Origin: Sulfitobacter sp.
GTDB lineage: Bacteria > Pseudomonadota > Alphaproteobacteria > Rhodobacterales > Rhodobacteraceae
DNA: 5,496 nt
Direction: 5' to 3'
Assembly (NCBI GenBank): GCA_024636395.1
Contig: JAGXHD010000044.1
Location: 1-5,496, forward strand
A program made the position numbers and the translations under genes. Of this stretch, positions 4,329 through 5,496 are shown in pieces. The notes under the pieces were generated by a model that had not been told where the DNA came from, searched no databases, and saw only the letters and a list, made by a program, of their open reading frames with translations. Position 1 is the stretch's first letter. Each line of letters begins with the position of its first letter.

Positions 4329-5496
4329 ATGGCCGACGCTTTTATCTGTGACGCTGTACGCACACCCATCGGGCGCTTTGGCGGCGCGCTATCTTCAGTC
4401 CGCACCGATGATCTGGCTGCGAGCCCGATCGCCGCGCTGATGGCGCGCAACGCAGGCGTTGACTGGGCGCGGATTGATGATGTGGTCATGGGATGTGCCA
4501 ACCAGGCGGGCGAGGATAACCGTAATGTGGCGCGCATGGCGGCCCTGTTGGCCGGGCTGCCGGTGGATGTACCGGGAATTACGGTCAACAGGCTTTGTGC
4601 CTCGGGCCTCGATGCCGTCGGTGCCGCCGCACGGGCGATCCGCGCGGGCGACATGGATCTGGCGATTGCAGGTGGCGTAGAGAGCATGAGCCGTGCACCC
4701 TTCGTGATGCCCAAGGCCGAAGCCGCGTTTAGCCGTGCCAATGCGGTCTATGATACGACCATTGGCTGGCGCTTCGTGAACCGGAAGATGAAAGAGATGT
4801 ATGGCGTCGAAGCGATGCCGGAGACGGCCGATAACGTGGCCGATGACCATGGCGTGAGCCGTGCCGATCAGGACGCCTTTGCTCTGCGGTCGCAGGAGCG
4901 TTGGGCAGCAGCGGACAAGGCGGGTATATTCGCCGAAGAGATCGCGCCCGTCACGATCCCGCAGCGCAAGGGTGATGCGCTGGTGGTGGACCGCGACGAG
5001 CATCCCCGCCCCCAGACAGATGCTGCCGCTCTGGCCAAGCTGCGCGGGATCAACGGGACCGACAAGACCGTGACCGCAGGCAATGCGTCCGGCGTCAATG
5101 ATGGTGCTGCGGCTATGCTGATCGCCTCGGCGGCGGCGGCGGCTGAGCACAGGCTCAAGCCGATGGCGCGCGTTGTGGCCATTTGTGCTGCGGGCGTGGC
5201 GCCGCGTGTCATGGGAGTTGGACCGATCCCGGCTGCCGAGAAAGTGCTCAAGCGCGCGGGTCTGACCATCGACCAGATGGACGTGATCGAGCTCAACGAG
5301 GCCTTCGCCAGTCAGGGTATCGCTACGCTGCGCGCGCTCGGCGTGGCCGATGATGCGCCGCACGTGAATGCCAACGGCGGCGCCATCGCCATCGGCCATC
5401 CGCTGGGCATGTCCGGTGCGCGACTGGTACTGACCGCCGCCTACCAGCTGCAACGGACCAAGGGTCGCTACGCGCTGTGCACCATGTGTGTGGGCG
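4329..5496 (+). CDS. pcaF: 3-oxoadipyl-CoA (beta-ketoadipyl-CoA) thiolase, partial at the C-terminal end
   Basis: This thiolase cleaves 3-oxoadipyl-CoA with CoA into succinyl-CoA and acetyl-CoA, the last step of the beta-ketoadipate pathway; phenylacetate degradation uses the same reaction (PaaJ). The 389 visible residues cover nearly the whole of a roughly 400-residue family; the stop lies beyond the window. Nucleophile C90 lies in VNRLCASGLDAVGAA, NEAF is at 323-326, H357 is in GHPLG, and the second catalytic Cys C387 is in CVG. The segments CANQAGEDNRNVARMA and YDTTIGWRFVN are typical of PcaF/PaaJ rather than of acetoacetyl-CoA thiolases. The enzyme is soluble, cytoplasmic and normally tetrameric. 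The ATG at 4329 follows AAAGGA with good spacing. No other aromatic-degradation gene is visible, so pcaF versus paaJ, or a broader beta-oxidation role, stays open. Confidence 0.92.
   Translation, partial: MADAFICDAVRTPIGRFGGALSSVRTDDLAASPIAALMARNAGVDWARIDDVVMGCANQAGEDNRNVARMAALLAGLPVDVPGITVNRLCASGLDAVGAAARAIRAGDMDLAIAGGVESMSRAPFVMPKAEAAFSRANAVYDTTIGWRFVNRKMKEMYGVEAMPETADNVADDHGVSRADQDAFALRSQERWAAADKAGIFAEEIAPVTIPQRKGDALVVDRDEHPRPQTDAAALAKLRGINGTDKTVTAGNASGVNDGAAAMLIASAAAAAEHRLKPMARVVAICAAGVAPRVMGVGPIPAAEKVLKRAGLTIDQMDVIELNEAFASQGIATLRALGVADDAPHVNANGGAIAIGHPLGMSGARLVLTAAYQLQRTKGRYALCTMCVG

Noticed and set aside
4395..5453. A 352-codon open frame on the minus strand across the thiolase gene
   Set aside because: It lies entirely antisense to a gene with clear thiolase motifs. 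Its His/Arg-rich translation resembles no family I know, and long antisense frames are common in GC-rich genes.

Overview
The window looks like chromosomal DNA of an alphaproteobacterium, most likely Rhodobacterales (Roseobacter group). The grounds are moderately high GC, a Lon protease of typical alphaproteobacterial form, a divergent HU-type protein downstream of lon on the same strand, a small exported protein ending in a peptidase-S74-like domain, and a PcaF-type thiolase. This placement comes from recognising protein sequences by eye, not from a search.

Layout from left to right. Positions 1-63 (minus) hold the first 21 codons of a histidine-phosphatase-family gene. Positions 155-229 (minus) hold tRNA-Val with anticodon CAC and an encoded CCA end. 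Positions 306-761 (minus) encode a 151-residue HU-like DNA-binding protein with a long low-complexity basic N-terminal extension. Positions 1012-1452 (plus) encode a small protein with a signal peptide, a hydrophobic segment and an S74-type C-terminal domain. Its stop codon is followed by an exact 19-bp tandem duplication (1457-1494) and a strong 11-bp-stem terminator (1501-1530) that can serve both this gene and the converging lon gene. Positions 1573-3984 (minus) encode a complete Lon protease. A 344-bp divergent intergenic region (3985-4328) carries several short inverted repeats and promoter-like sequences. From 4329 to the right edge (plus) runs a 3-oxoadipyl-CoA thiolase gene that lacks only its last few codons.

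Functionally, lon and the HU-like gene recall the ancestral proteobacterial lon-hup neighbourhood (protein quality control and nucleoid structure), here with an unrelated envelope-protein gene on the opposite strand between them. The thiolase catalyses the last step of the beta-ketoadipate (aromatic degradation) route and starts divergently from lon; nothing shows that the two share a function. There is no insertion sequence, CRISPR array, phage gene cluster or other clear mobile element. The least explained parts are the S74-domain protein and its puzzling topology, the tandem 19-mer, the extended HU-like protein that lacks the usual DNA-bending arm tip, and the inverted repeats between lon and the thiolase gene. 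I see no convincing new multi-gene system.
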